This document shows positions 36,633 to 44,697 of a stretch of DNA of 64,000 nucleotides, one piece after another. Position 1 is the first letter of the stretch. Each line of letters begins with the position of its first letter. Source of the DNA: an uncultured Thermoanaerobaculia bacterium. GTDB lineage: Bacteria; Acidobacteriota; Thermoanaerobaculia; Multivoradales; Multivoraceae. The stretch is from assembly GCA_951812325.1 (NCBI GenBank), contig OX638294.1, forward strand, positions 2,962,001-3,026,000. The letters are read 5' to 3'. The notes below the pieces were generated by a model. The model had not been told where the DNA came from and did no database searches. It was given only the letters and a program-made list of their open reading frames with translations. The position numbers were made by a program, and so were the translations under genes.

Positions 36633-38278
36633 CCGGGCGGGCTGCCGAGCAACCCGCGGCGAGGCCGGCAGCGAGTCGCTCCGGAGGCGCCGGCGACCTG
36701 TGGCGGCTGGCGGCCGCTGCGGACGAATCGGACTGGGAAATCGGCACGGTCCAGACGCGGTTGGTGAAGCACTGGTGCCGGACGCTCGGACTGGAGGGCG
36801 CGCAGTTCTACCGTCGCGACGGTGGGCCGGTCGCGGCCTGGGGCGTGCTGGGCAGACAGGAGACGCGGCTCGAGCACGACCTGGTGCTCTGCTACGCCGG
36901 GAGCGACGAGGCGACCGGCGATCCGGACGGCGCCGCCGCCCGGGGCGGCGCGCCGCCCGGGGCGCGTGAACTCGCCGGGATCCTGGCGGTCGGTCTGCGG
37001 CTGCGCGAGTTGGCGGACGAGCTCAAGGACCGCAAGTTTCACGACAACTACAACGTGGTCACCCTGCAGGCGGTGTACGACGTGGGGTTGGCGATCGCCT
37101 CGACCCTGAACCTGGAGGAACTGACCGAGGAGATTCTGCTTCGCGCCGTGTCCCTGCTGGACGCCAGGCGCGGCGCCTTCTACCTGCGTGACGCGCAGGA
37201 CCGGCTGGCCCTGGCCGGCACGATCGGCGGTGGCGCCCGGGAGGTCCTCGATGCGCCTCCGGCGCCGGGTGCGAACGGCGCCGCGCTCGAGGCAGCGGCG
37301 GCCGGCGTGATTCCGGACGCGGAGCATTCCCTGGCTGTGGCGATCGAGGGCGACGGGGGCCGCGGCAGCGTCGGTCTGCTGGTGGTTGCCGACAAGGAGA
37401 GCAGGACGGGAATCGGACCGTTCGCGGCCTCCGACCACCGCGCGCTGTCCCTGTTCGCCAACCAGGCCGGCATCGCGTTGACGAACGCGAATCTCCATCG
37501 GCAGGCGCTCGAGAAGGAGCGGCTGGAGCGGGAGGTGGAACTCGCGGCCGAGATTCAGCGCAACATCCTGCCGTCCGACATGCCGAGCGTCGGCCGGTTC
37601 GAGACGGTGGGCTGGAGCCGGCCCTCCCGCCAGGTTGGGGGCGACTACTACGGTTCGCTGCAGCTCAAGGGGCTGCGGCGGGGCGTCGTGGTCGCCGACG
37701 TGACCGGCAAGGGAATGCCGGCCGCTCTCCTGGTTTCCACCCTGGATTCCGCGTTGCGTCTGCTGGTCGACGACTCCCGCTTCGGAGGAGAAAGCGTCGG
37801 AGTGGAGACTTCGGCCGAACTCTTCGAACGCCTGAACAAGCACATCGTCGAGTCGAGCGCAATGAACCGCTTCATCACGCTGATCCTGGTGGAGATCGAT
37901 CCGCGGAACCGCTCCGTGCGCTACGTCAACGCCGGACACAACCCGGGGCTGCTCGTGCGCCGGAGCGGCGAAGTCACGCCGCTTCCCGCCAGCGGGTTGC
38001 CCCTGGGTCTCCTGCCGAGCGCGACGTACCGGGTCGACGAGGTGAGGATGGAAGCCGGCGACGTGATCTGCCTCTACAGCGACGGCATCACGGAGTGCGA
38101 GTCGGCGGCTGACGAGGAGTACGGACAGGAGCGGCTGGAGTCGTTCCTGCGCGAGAGGCGTGACCGGCCGCTTCCCGAGATCGTTCAGGCGATCGACGAC
38201 GAGGTCGGCCGCTTCGGGGCCGGCCTGCCGCAGGGCGACGATCAGACCGTCGTGCTGATCCGCTGCCGGGCAACCTGA
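36626..38278 (+). CDS. RsbU-like GAF / PP2C (SpoIIE) phosphatase
   Basis: 550 residues from the GTG at 36626 (overlaps the STAS stop). A variable N-terminal domain (about 20-135), a GAF domain (about 150-295: YNVVTLQAVYDVGLAIASTLNLEELTEEILLRAVSLL), a coiled coil (KERLEREVELAAEIQRNILPS) and a SpoIIE PP2C domain (GGDYYGSLQLKGLRRGVVVADVTGKGMPAALLVSTL; YVNAGHNPGLLV; LYSDGITECES; DDQTVVLI). The metal-binding Asp residues are present. Its substrate should be the adjacent phospho-STAS protein; the GAF probably senses a small molecule. Its last 29 bases are duplicated downstream. Confidence 0.9.
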   Translation: MLTGRAAEQPAARPAASRSGGAGDLWRLAAAADESDWEIGTVQTRLVKHWCRTLGLEGAQFYRRDGGPVAAWGVLGRQETRLEHDLVLCYAGSDEATGDPDGAAARGGAPPGARELAGILAVGLRLRELADELKDRKFHDNYNVVTLQAVYDVGLAIASTLNLEELTEEILLRAVSLLDARRGAFYLRDAQDRLALAGTIGGGAREVLDAPPAPGANGAALEAAAAGVIPDAEHSLAVAIEGDGGRGSVGLLVVADKESRTGIGPFAASDHRALSLFANQAGIALTNANLHRQALEKERLEREVELAAEIQRNILPSDMPSVGRFETVGWSRPSRQVGGDYYGSLQLKGLRRGVVVADVTGKGMPAALLVSTLDSALRLLVDDSRFGGESVGVETSAELFERLNKHIVESSAMNRFITLILVEIDPRNRSVRYVNAGHNPGLLVRRSGEVTPLPASGLPLGLLPSATYRVDEVRMEAGDVICLYSDGITECESAADEEYGQERLESFLRERRDRPLPEIVQAIDDEVGRFGAGLPQGDDQTVVLIRCRAT

Positions 38279-38352
38279 AGGCGCCTGGACCGGCAGGGCG
38301 GCCCTGTCGTCGGTGCGGTGGGCCGTGCTGATCCGCTGCCGGGCAACCTGAA
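38251..38352 (+). repeat. 29-bp direct repeat of the rsbU 3' end
   Basis: CGTGCTGATCCGCTGCCGGG plus CAACCTGAA at 38251-38279 (last codons and stop of the phosphatase gene) is repeated identically at 38324-38352, 73 bp further on. The remainder of the 366-bp gap up to 38644 shows no gene or clear hairpin. Confidence 0.8.
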
Positions 38353-38644
38353 CGGGGCCGGCTCTCCAGCCACACGACCTCAGGTGTCATCGGACGAGGC
38401 CGCTTGATGGGCCGCTTGACGGCTGTGGCGATGTCGTGTTTCTGCCCGGCGTCGACTGTCCCCCGCGACCGGCCTCGATCAGACCCCCGGCGTCGGTCCT
38501 CTTCCCGGGCACGTTCAGGCGAACGTCCGCGAGGCCCCGGTCTCGTTGGGACTGCTACGACGCCGCCCCTGCGCGACTCGTGCGAGGGCCGCGTCCGGCG
38601 ATCCGTGTCAGCGATCGAACGATCCGGCACGGGATTTGCGTATC

Positions 38645-39448
38645 ATGAGAATTGTCGTGTATTCCCTGAGCAGCCCGACGCGTGCAGGGCGGACGCCCGG
38701 TTCGCGCCGGAGCGGACGGCGTGCCGTTGCCGCCGCTGTCTGCTTGTGCGCGCCCCTCGCGGCCGTGGCGCAGCCGAACGTCGAGGCCGACCACTTCGTC
38801 TCGCAACGCAGGGTGATGGTCGACGAGCAGATCCGCAGCCGCGGTATCGCGGAGCCGCGGTTGCTGAACGCACTGGAGACGGTGCCCCGCCACGAGTTCG
38901 TGCCCGAGGCGTTGCGCGAGGAGGCGTACCGCGATGAACCACTGCAGATCGGCTCAGGCCAGACCGTGTCCCAGCCCTACCTGGTGGCGCTGATGGCCGA
39001 TCTGCTGGAACTCGACGGCGACGAGAAGCTGCTGGAGATCGGTACCGGTTCGGGCTATACGACCGCGGTTCTGGCGCTTCTCGCAGGGCGGGTCTACTCG
39101 ATCGAGATCATCGACGAGCTGGCGGACAGGGCGAGAACGGTGCTCGACGATCTGGGCTACGGCAACGTCGAGGTGCGGGTGGGCGACGGCTACCGGGGGT
39201 GGCCGGAGGAAGCGCCGTTCGACTGCATCCTGATTTCCGCGGCGCCGTCCGAGGTGCCTCCCCCCCTGATCGAGCAGCTCAAGGAGAACGGCGTTCTGGT
39301 GGCGCCGGTCGGTCGGACCCTGCAGGACCTGGTCGTGATCCGGAAGACCACGGACGGCCTGGTGCGCCGCCAGGTCGATGTCGTGCGGTTCGTTCCCATG
39401 GCCGGGCGCGCGCAGGAAGATCCGGCGGCAGAGCACCCGAACTTCTAG
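38645..39448 (+). CDS. pcm: Exported protein-L-isoaspartate O-methyltransferase
   Basis: 267 residues from the ATG at 38645. It repairs isoaspartyl residues using S-adenosylmethionine. Core motifs: IRSRGIAEPRLLNALETVPRHEFVPE, QTVSQPYLVALMADLL, the SAM motif LLEIGTGSGYTTAVLALLAGRVYSIEI, and DGYRGWPEEAPFDCILISAA. Residues 1-45 form an apparent signal peptide (twin Arg-rich n-region, AVAAAVCLCAPLAAVAQ), so this copy probably acts in the periplasm, unlike the cytosolic E. coli enzyme. It is a single gene followed by a repeat and tRNA-Ala. Confidence 0.9.
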   Translation: MRIVVYSLSSPTRAGRTPGSRRSGRRAVAAAVCLCAPLAAVAQPNVEADHFVSQRRVMVDEQIRSRGIAEPRLLNALETVPRHEFVPEALREEAYRDEPLQIGSGQTVSQPYLVALMADLLELDGDEKLLEIGTGSGYTTAVLALLAGRVYSIEIIDELADRARTVLDDLGYGNVEVRVGDGYRGWPEEAPFDCILISAAPSEVPPPLIEQLKENGVLVAPVGRTLQDLVVIRKTTDGLVRRQVDVVRFVPMAGRAQEDPAAEHPNF

Positions 39449-39472
39449 GAGGGTTCGCGGCGTTGTCGCTGC
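39445..39472 (+). repeat. 28-bp dispersed repeat at a gene end (pair with 60500-60527)
   Basis: CTAGGAGGGTTCGCGGCGTT then GTCGCTGC starts at the stop codon of pcm and recurs with one mismatch at the stop codon of rpmA. The sequences diverge on both outer sides. Confidence 0.75.
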
Positions 39473-39515
39473 CAGGGGCTGCGAGGAGCCTGCGCCGTTT
39501 GCCGGGCGGGACGGA

Positions 39516-39591
39516 TGGTGGAGCAGAAGGGACTTGAACCCTCGACCCCCACGTTGCGAACGTGGTGCTCTCCCAGCTGAGCTACTGCCCC
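39516..39591 (-). tRNA. tRNA-Ala (anticodon CGC)
   Basis: Minus-strand cloverleaf: acceptor GGGGCAG (39585-39591) pairs with CTGCTCC, D arm GCTC...GAGC, anticodon arm CCACG-TTCGCAA-CGTGG giving anticodon CGC, T arm with GGTTCAAGTCC, and an encoded CCA end (39516-39518). It reads GCG alanine codons, frequent in this GC-rich genome. Confidence 0.95.
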
Positions 39592-39777
39592 ACGGAGTCC
39601 CCGGTCCCGGCGCGGGCGCGGAGTGTAGCAGCCGCAGCGAGGCTCTTTGAAGACGTGCAGCGCGACGGTTGGCGTGGCGGCGCCGCGGCGGACTGCCGAC
39701 GGCGCGGGGTGTATAGTCGATCTGCTACATCGGGAATGGTGGAAGGCAGTTGAACCAGGACTCGGGAAGAAATCGAC

Positions 39778-40167
39778 ATGAGCAACGTCAGAAAAGACGA
39801 GAGCGATGCCGACAGCAGCAACGTGACTTCGATGGATGTCGCCCGCGAGGCGGTCGCGGAAGGCGTGGAAAAGGCCCGCTCGGCGGTTGGTCACGGCGTC
39901 GATGTGGCGCGCGAGCGAATGCGCGACTCGAAGCTCTCGGAACGGGTCAAGAAGGCCTCGAGTCGGGCCGGCGAGGCGGCTCGTGAAGGGTACGGCGTCG
40001 CCAGGGAGAAGCTCGGCAGCGGCTACGAGAGAGCTCGCAAGGACATGGATCAACTGGTCGGCGACGTGAACGTGTACGTCCGCGACAACCCTGGTCGGGC
40101 GGTGTTGATCGCTGCCAGCGTGGGCTTCGTCCTGGGATTCCTCCTGCGCCGTGACCGCCGCGCCTGA
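39778..40167 (+). CDS. DUF883/YqjD-like membrane protein
   Basis: 129 residues: a long charged amphipathic helix (DVAREAVAEGVEKARSAVGHGVDVARERMRD; SRAGEAAREGYGVAREKLGSGYERARKDMD) and a C-terminal membrane segment with a basic end (NPGRAVLIAASVGFVLGFLLRRDRRA). This is the ElaB/YqjD plan, in which the C-terminal helix anchors the protein and the N-terminus can bind ribosomes or DNA. A TATAGT at 39712-39717 could be its -10 box. It overlaps the next small gene by 17 bp. Confidence 0.75.
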   Translation: MSNVRKDESDADSSNVTSMDVAREAVAEGVEKARSAVGHGVDVARERMRDSKLSERVKKASSRAGEAAREGYGVAREKLGSGYERARKDMDQLVGDVNVYVRDNPGRAVLIAASVGFVLGFLLRRDRRA

Positions 40168-40381
40168 GCAGCCCGCGGTAGAGGATCGGATCGTCGGTAG
40201 CCTGACGCCCGGCCTTGACTGGGTGTCCCTGGTCCGGACCTGGCCCCTGGCGTCGGTTGCGGTCGCGGCGTCGATCGGGTTTCTCATCGGGCGCGCCCGC
40301 GGCCGGGAGATCATGGGTCTCCTCGGTGACCTTGCCGGCGAGCGGGTCGACGAAAGCGTGCGCAGCTTCCTGGTCCGGTAG
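40151..40381 (+). CDS. Small single-pass membrane protein, partner of the DUF883 protein
   Basis: 76 residues from the GTG at 40151. One membrane helix (WPLASVAVAASIGFLIGRARG) closely resembles the C-terminal anchor of the preceding protein, and the overlap implies co-translation. There is no recognised family beyond that similarity. It could be a diverged partial duplicate of the upstream gene. The 122 bp that follow hold no feature. Confidence 0.6.
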   Translation: MTAAPEQPAVEDRIVGSLTPGLDWVSLVRTWPLASVAVAASIGFLIGRARGREIMGLLGDLAGERVDESVRSFLVR

Positions 40382-40503
40382 ACGCGGTGAAGACTGTCGC
40401 TGACTCCATGTCCGGCCCCTGCCGCCACCCTGCCCCGACCTCGCGCCGAAGAACCTGCTGCACGGCGTTCAGCGGCGAACCCTTCTAGCAGCCCGACTGG
40501 CGG

Positions 40504-41394
40504 ATGGCGGTCGACGCCGGGAACACTGCCGTGCGCCACCTGCTTCATCTCTCCGATATCCACTTCGGGCCTCCCCACTACGAGCCGGCGGCGGCCGGCG
40601 TGGAGGAGCTGGTCGCGGAACGCCGGCCCGACCTGGTCGTCGTTTCGGGCGACCTGACCCAACGCGCCAGGGCGGGGCAGTTCCGCCAGGCAGGCCGGTT
40701 TCTCGAAGGCCTGGGGCTTCCCTTTCTGGCCGTGCCCGGCAATCACGACGTGCCCATGTACCGGTTCTGGGAGCGGCTCTTCGATCGCTACGGCGCCTAC
40801 CGCCGGCATTTCAGCACCGATCTGGAGCCTGTCTTCGTGGACGATGAGATGGAGGTCGTCGGTTTCAATACGGCGTTCAACCTGACGATCGACAACGGCC
40901 GTTTCACCGGCAGACAGCTGGCGCGCGTAGGCGAACGGTTCGGCTCGGGCCGGTCGGGGGCCGTGCAGCCGGCGCCCGGGGAGCCGGCGCACCCGGCCTC
41001 CGCAGCTCCGGTTCGGATCGCGGTAGCTCACCATCCGCTGGCGGCGCTTCCGGAACTCATGGGCTGGCGCACGGCGCGCCGCAGCGACGAGGCGCTGTCC
41101 GCGTTTGCCGAGGCCGGTGTCGACCTGGTCCTGTCGGGCCACGTCCACGTTGCCGCCGTGGGCAGGGCGCCGGACTGCCCGCGACGCCTGTGGCTGGTCC
41201 ACAGCGGGACGTCGACTTCCAGGCGCGGCCGGGGAGCGGAGCAGGGCAGGAACAGTTGCAACTGGATCACTCTGGAGGCCGGGCCGGACGGCCGCAGGGC
41301 CCGGGTCGAGCAGCTGGCCTGGTCGGAGGATCGTGGCCGCTTCGAAGTCGAAACGGTCCACGACTGCGAACTGTCGATCCAGCGCACCTCATGA
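40504..41394 (+). CDS. Calcineurin-like metallophosphoesterase
   Basis: 296 residues. All five dimetal motifs are present in order: LSDIHFG (residues 17-23), VVSGDLTQR, VPGNHDVPM, AVAHHPLAAL and LSGHVHVA. The class III-like motif order matches cAMP phosphodiesterase-type proteins (CpdA), but the substrate cannot be read from sequence. The stop overlaps the ATG of the M16 peptidase gene, so it is probably co-expressed with the protease pair. Residues about 148-165 (SGAVQPAPGEPAHPASAAP) form a Pro/Ala spacer. Confidence 0.88.
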   Translation: MAVDAGNTAVRHLLHLSDIHFGPPHYEPAAAGVEELVAERRPDLVVVSGDLTQRARAGQFRQAGRFLEGLGLPFLAVPGNHDVPMYRFWERLFDRYGAYRRHFSTDLEPVFVDDEMEVVGFNTAFNLTIDNGRFTGRQLARVGERFGSGRSGAVQPAPGEPAHPASAAPVRIAVAHHPLAALPELMGWRTARRSDEALSAFAEAGVDLVLSGHVHVAAVGRAPDCPRRLWLVHSGTSTSRRGRGAEQGRNSCNWITLEAGPDGRRARVEQLAWSEDRGRFEVETVHDCELSIQRTS

Positions 41395-42692
41395 TCGATC
41401 TGCGGGTGTTCGATCGGGTGACCGCCGAGGCGCAGACCCTGGACAACGGCCTGTCCGTCGTTCTGCTGCCCCAGGCGGGCGCCGAATCGATCGTCACGGT
41501 CCTCTGCTATCGCGCCGGCAGTCGGGACGAGGCGGCGAACGAAGCCGGTGTTGCCCACTTCCTGGAGCACATGATGTTCAAGGGGTCGGCGCTCTACCCC
41601 CCGGGAGCGATCGACAGCGTGACCCAGAGGCTCGGCGGCACGAACAACGCCTTCACGTCGCACGACGTCAGTGCGTATCACTTCCAGTTCGAGCGTGGCT
41701 CCTGGGACGAGGCGCTTCTGATCGAGGCCGACCGGATGCGGGGCCTGAGCCTGCTGGCGGAGGAAGTCGAGAGCGAGCGCGAGGTCATCCTCGAGGAGAT
41801 CCGGATGGTCGAGGACGATCCCTGGGACGCCCTGGAGCAGGCGGTCGCGCGACGCCTCTTCGGCGGCCATCCCTACGGCCGGCCGGTGCTCGGTACCAGG
41901 GCGAGCCTTCGCGGCCTGGACGCCTCCTCCCTCGGTTCGTTCCACCGCCGTCACTACCGGCCCGAAAGAGCCGTGCTGGTCGCGGCCGGGGCATTGCCGC
42001 GGGACGCGATGGAGCGGATCGAGGCCGCTCTGGGAGCGGGGGCCTCCGGGAACGGCGGTGCGGCAGACGCTGGCGTCGCGCTGCCGTCCGCGGACGGGGG
42101 GCAGGTCGAACCTCCGGACTTCGATGCCGCGCCCGGCCGCCGGGTCGAGCAGCGCCGCGGCGAAATGGCGCGTCTCCTGGTTGCGCATCCGGCGCCGGCG
42201 GCCGACGATCCGGCCTCCGTTCACGTTCGTCTCGCCCTGTGTGTCCTCGCCAGTGGACGGGCGAGTCGCATTCAGCGAGACCTGGTCGAACAGGACCCGT
42301 TGGCGCTCTGGGCCGCTTGCGGGTCGAGCGGTCATCGGCTCGGAGGCATGTCGACTCTGGCCGCGGAGGGCGCGGCGGGAGTCGACCCCGCCCGCCTCGA
42401 GGCGGAAGTGTGCGCGCGGGTCGACGGTCTGGCCGCGAGCCCGCCGCCCGTGGAGGAACTCGAGAGGGCGAAGCGCGTCCTGTTCGCCGACTGGGTGTTC
42501 ATCCACGAACGGATCGCCGAGCGGGCGGTTTCGGCCGCCGTCGAGCACGCCCTCTTCTTTCCTGGCTTCAGCCGGGATTCGTTCGAGGCGCTGGCTCGCG
42601 CCACCGCCGCCGAGGTCTCGGATGCCTGCGCGGCCTGGCTGTCCCCGGCGACGCGGATCGTCGGCTGGTCGCTGCCGAACGGCGCGTCGTGA
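41391..42692 (+). CDS. M16 family zinc peptidase, catalytic subunit
   Basis: 433 residues. The inverted zinc motif HFLEH (in AGVAHFLEHMMFKGSALYP) at about 56-60 and the downstream Glu in SEREVILEEIRMVEDDP mark an active pitrilysin-type protease. Two M16 repeats are visible (second starting near 230). There is no signal peptide, so it is probably cytoplasmic. It is coupled to the following non-catalytic M16 subunit (GTGA), which together would form the heterodimeric type of M16 protease. Confidence 0.9.
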   Translation: MIDLRVFDRVTAEAQTLDNGLSVVLLPQAGAESIVTVLCYRAGSRDEAANEAGVAHFLEHMMFKGSALYPPGAIDSVTQRLGGTNNAFTSHDVSAYHFQFERGSWDEALLIEADRMRGLSLLAEEVESEREVILEEIRMVEDDPWDALEQAVARRLFGGHPYGRPVLGTRASLRGLDASSLGSFHRRHYRPERAVLVAAGALPRDAMERIEAALGAGASGNGGAADAGVALPSADGGQVEPPDFDAAPGRRVEQRRGEMARLLVAHPAPAADDPASVHVRLALCVLASGRASRIQRDLVEQDPLALWAACGSSGHRLGGMSTLAAEGAAGVDPARLEAEVCARVDGLAASPPPVEELERAKRVLFADWVFIHERIAERAVSAAVEHALFFPGFSRDSFEALARATAAEVSDACAAWLSPATRIVGWSLPNGAS

Positions 42693-44101
42693 GCACCGGC
42701 CGGTTGGCGCCGCTCCCGCCGGTGGAGCGCGAGCCCTCGCGGCTCGACCTCTGGTCCGGCCGGCTCCGCCTTGCCGCGTTGCGGGCGCCGGGCGCCGGCG
42801 TCGTCGCGGCGCGGGCCTGGCTGCGCGGCGGCGCTCGTCTCGAGTCGCAGCCCGGCCTGTCGCTCTTGTGCGGCCGCATGCTGGTCGAAGGCAGTGCCCG
42901 CCGGACGTGGCGGGAGATCGCCGAACAGGCGGAGGCACGCGGCGTGTCGCTTAGCGGCCTGGCGACCGCCGAGGTTCTTGGCGTTGCGGTCGAGGCACTG
43001 GCTGACGACGCCGGGCTGGCGCTTGCGTGGCTGGCCGAACTGGTGCTTGAACCCGGCTTCGATCGGGCACGGTTCGAACTGCTGCGGGCACAGACCCTGG
43101 GTGAACTCAGGAGCCTGGCGGATCGGCCTGAAGTGGTCACTGGCTGGGCCTTCCGCGATCAGCTCTACCACCCGCATCCGCTGGCGGCGCCGAGCCAGGG
43201 CACGCCGGAATCGCTTGCAGGTCTGTCGCCGGAAGACTGCCGGCGCTTCCACGAGGAGTCCCTGGCGCGGGGCGGCGTGATCGCCGTGGCCGGCGACATC
43301 GACGAGGAGGCGGTGCTGGCGGACGTGGAGCGACTGTTCGAGGGCTTTCGTGGCGGCAGTTCGCCAGGCTCACCGGGTGCGCCGGCCTGTCATCCGTGCG
43401 CCCGACGGACGGGCGCACGGACTGATTCGCGTGTGGCGCGTACCGCGCCACCCGGGTCCTGGCCGGCATCCGCCGAAGGCGGAATCCGCGCCGCCGAACG
43501 GCCGGCGCCGCCCGGTCGTCCCGAGCGCCGCATCGAAGTTCCCACCGGTTCGCGGGAGCAGGCGCATGTGTACGCCGGTCACTTCACCGTCGCTCGCCGG
43601 CATCCCGATCTGCCGGAGCTGCGCGCTCTCGGCATCCTGCTCGGTTCGGACGGCCTGGCCGGCCTGATCCCCAACCGCATTCGGGAACAGGAGGGCCTGG
43701 CCTACGCCACTCACGTCGATCTGCTGGCTGGCGCCGGCGCCGATCCGGGCGCGCTTTCGGTCTACCTTGGCACTCACCCGGATCATGTCGAACGCGGGCT
43801 TGAGCTGGTGCGCGATTCGCTCGCGCAAGTGCTGGAGGAACCGCCCGATGCGGCCGCTCTCGAAGCATGCAAGACGGGCATGTTAGGCCGCGAGCCGTTC
43901 CTGAGAGAGACGGCCGGCCAGTGGGCCGTACAGCTCGTCGACGCGCTGCTCTTCGACCTGCCGAGCTACGAGCGTCGATGGCGGCTCGAACGGATCGAGC
44001 GGCTCAGTCCGGACGGCGTCTTCCAGGCCGCGCGGCGGCACCTGGAGCCGGAACGGATGCTCGTGACGGTGGGCCTTCCGGGGGAAGCTCCGGTGGAATG
44101 A
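42689..44101 (+). CDS. M16 family peptidase, non-catalytic subunit
   Basis: 470 residues from the GTG inside the previous stop. The M16 fold is evident (AWLRGGARLESQPGLSLLCGRMLVEGSARRTW; FRDQLYHPHPLAAPSQGTPESLAGLS), but the zinc motif is replaced by LCGRM. The second half keeps the Arg-Tyr substrate-binding motif (LIPNRIREQEGLAYATHVDLL), as in known inactive partners. Residues about 226-275 are a foreign insertion rich in Pro/Arg/Cys; the DNA there contains the hairpin core of the inverted-repeat element (43393-43456). The frame is intact across it. Confidence 0.88.
   Translation: MSTGRLAPLPPVEREPSRLDLWSGRLRLAALRAPGAGVVAARAWLRGGARLESQPGLSLLCGRMLVEGSARRTWREIAEQAEARGVSLSGLATAEVLGVAVEALADDAGLALAWLAELVLEPGFDRARFELLRAQTLGELRSLADRPEVVTGWAFRDQLYHPHPLAAPSQGTPESLAGLSPEDCRRFHEESLARGGVIAVAGDIDEEAVLADVERLFEGFRGGSSPGSPGAPACHPCARRTGARTDSRVARTAPPGSWPASAEGGIRAAERPAPPGRPERRIEVPTGSREQAHVYAGHFTVARRHPDLPELRALGILLGSDGLAGLIPNRIREQEGLAYATHVDLLAGAGADPGALSVYLGTHPDHVERGLELVRDSLAQVLEEPPDAAALEACKTGMLGREPFLRETAGQWAVQLVDALLFDLPSYERRWRLERIERLSPDGVFQAARRHLEPERMLVTVGLPGEAPVE
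43393..43456. repeat. Element core inserted in frame in the M16 gene
   Basis: About 64 bp matching copy B (about 14534-14599) at roughly nine positions in ten: TCCGTGCGCCCG, loop, CGGGCGCACGGACTG, TTCGCG, then CGCGCCACCCGGGTC. It forms a 12-bp hairpin (43393-43404 with 43410-43421). A second small inverted repeat, TCCGCC-GAA-GGCGGA, follows near 43469-43483. It encodes Pro-Ala-Cys-His-Pro-Cys and following residues, absent from ordinary M16 proteins. Confidence 0.75.
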
Positions 44102-44149
44102 TGATCCGCGACGCCCGCGGCCGCCCGGTGCCCGGCGGGATCCGGTCGT

Positions 44150-44692
44150 CTACCCGGAGCCTCCGTTGTCGGCGGCCGGCTTCGGCGCCTCCCTTGTCCG
44201 GCGTCCCTCAGGCACGACCACTCGGCCGAAGTCTCCCCAGCCCTTCCAGGTCGAATCTCCAAGCCGGAAGTGGACGAGTTGGCTGGCCTCCGGGAACACC
44301 ACCCGGTAGATGATCTGGCACGAGTCCTTGGTGAAGTGATCCGGCTGTGTCGCCCGGCGCTTGCCCGGGCGGACTTCGGACGTCTTTCCGAGAAGGCGGG
44401 CCGGCGCCGGCACGGTGCGGGTCCGGCCGCCGGCGCAGACGTAAGTCCGGGTTCCCACGGTGACATCGTGGAGAGTCTGCGAGGTGCGATTCGTGATCCG
44501 CCACTGCGCCCGGACGTTCTCTTCCCAGTTGTTGTGAAGGCTCGCTCGCCACTCAAGACCGACCGACTCGCGGTTGTCGAGTTCAAGAGTGGCGAGCGTG
44601 TGCCATGCGGTCCAGGCTCGATTGGCGTGGGCCCCGCCAGCGAAGAGGAGGGCGACCGCGGTCGCGACCAACGCTCTCTTCACGTCGAGCAC
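44150..44692 (-). CDS. Exported protein of unknown function (island gene 3)
   Basis: 180 residues from the GTG at 44692 (a GTG at 44683 is also possible). Signal peptide VKRALVATAVALLFAGGAHA; the mature part is beta-like (WHTLATLELDNRESVGLEWRAS; WRITNRTSQTLHDVTVGTRTYVCAGG) with two cysteines (YVCAGG, DSCQI) that could form a disulfide. I do not recognise it. It starts 5 bp after the stop of the preceding gene, so the three genes 46159-44150 form one operon. It is convergent with the M16 gene. Confidence 0.6.
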   Translation of the reverse strand: MLDVKRALVATAVALLFAGGAHANRAWTAWHTLATLELDNRESVGLEWRASLHNNWEENVRAQWRITNRTSQTLHDVTVGTRTYVCAGGRTRTVPAPARLLGKTSEVRPGKRRATQPDHFTKDSCQIIYRVVFPEASQLVHFRLGDSTWKGWGDFGRVVVPEGRRTREAPKPAADNGGSG

Positions 44693-44697
44693 GGTCG

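Noticed and set aside
38625..38640. Strong -24/-12-like sequence (CGGCACGGGATTTGCG) just before pcm
   Set aside because: The GG/GC spacing fits sigma-54, but the predicted start near 38651 falls after the pcm ATG at 38645 and only an awkward internal GTG would remain. TATCAT overlaps it as a possible -10 box. I left it unannotated.
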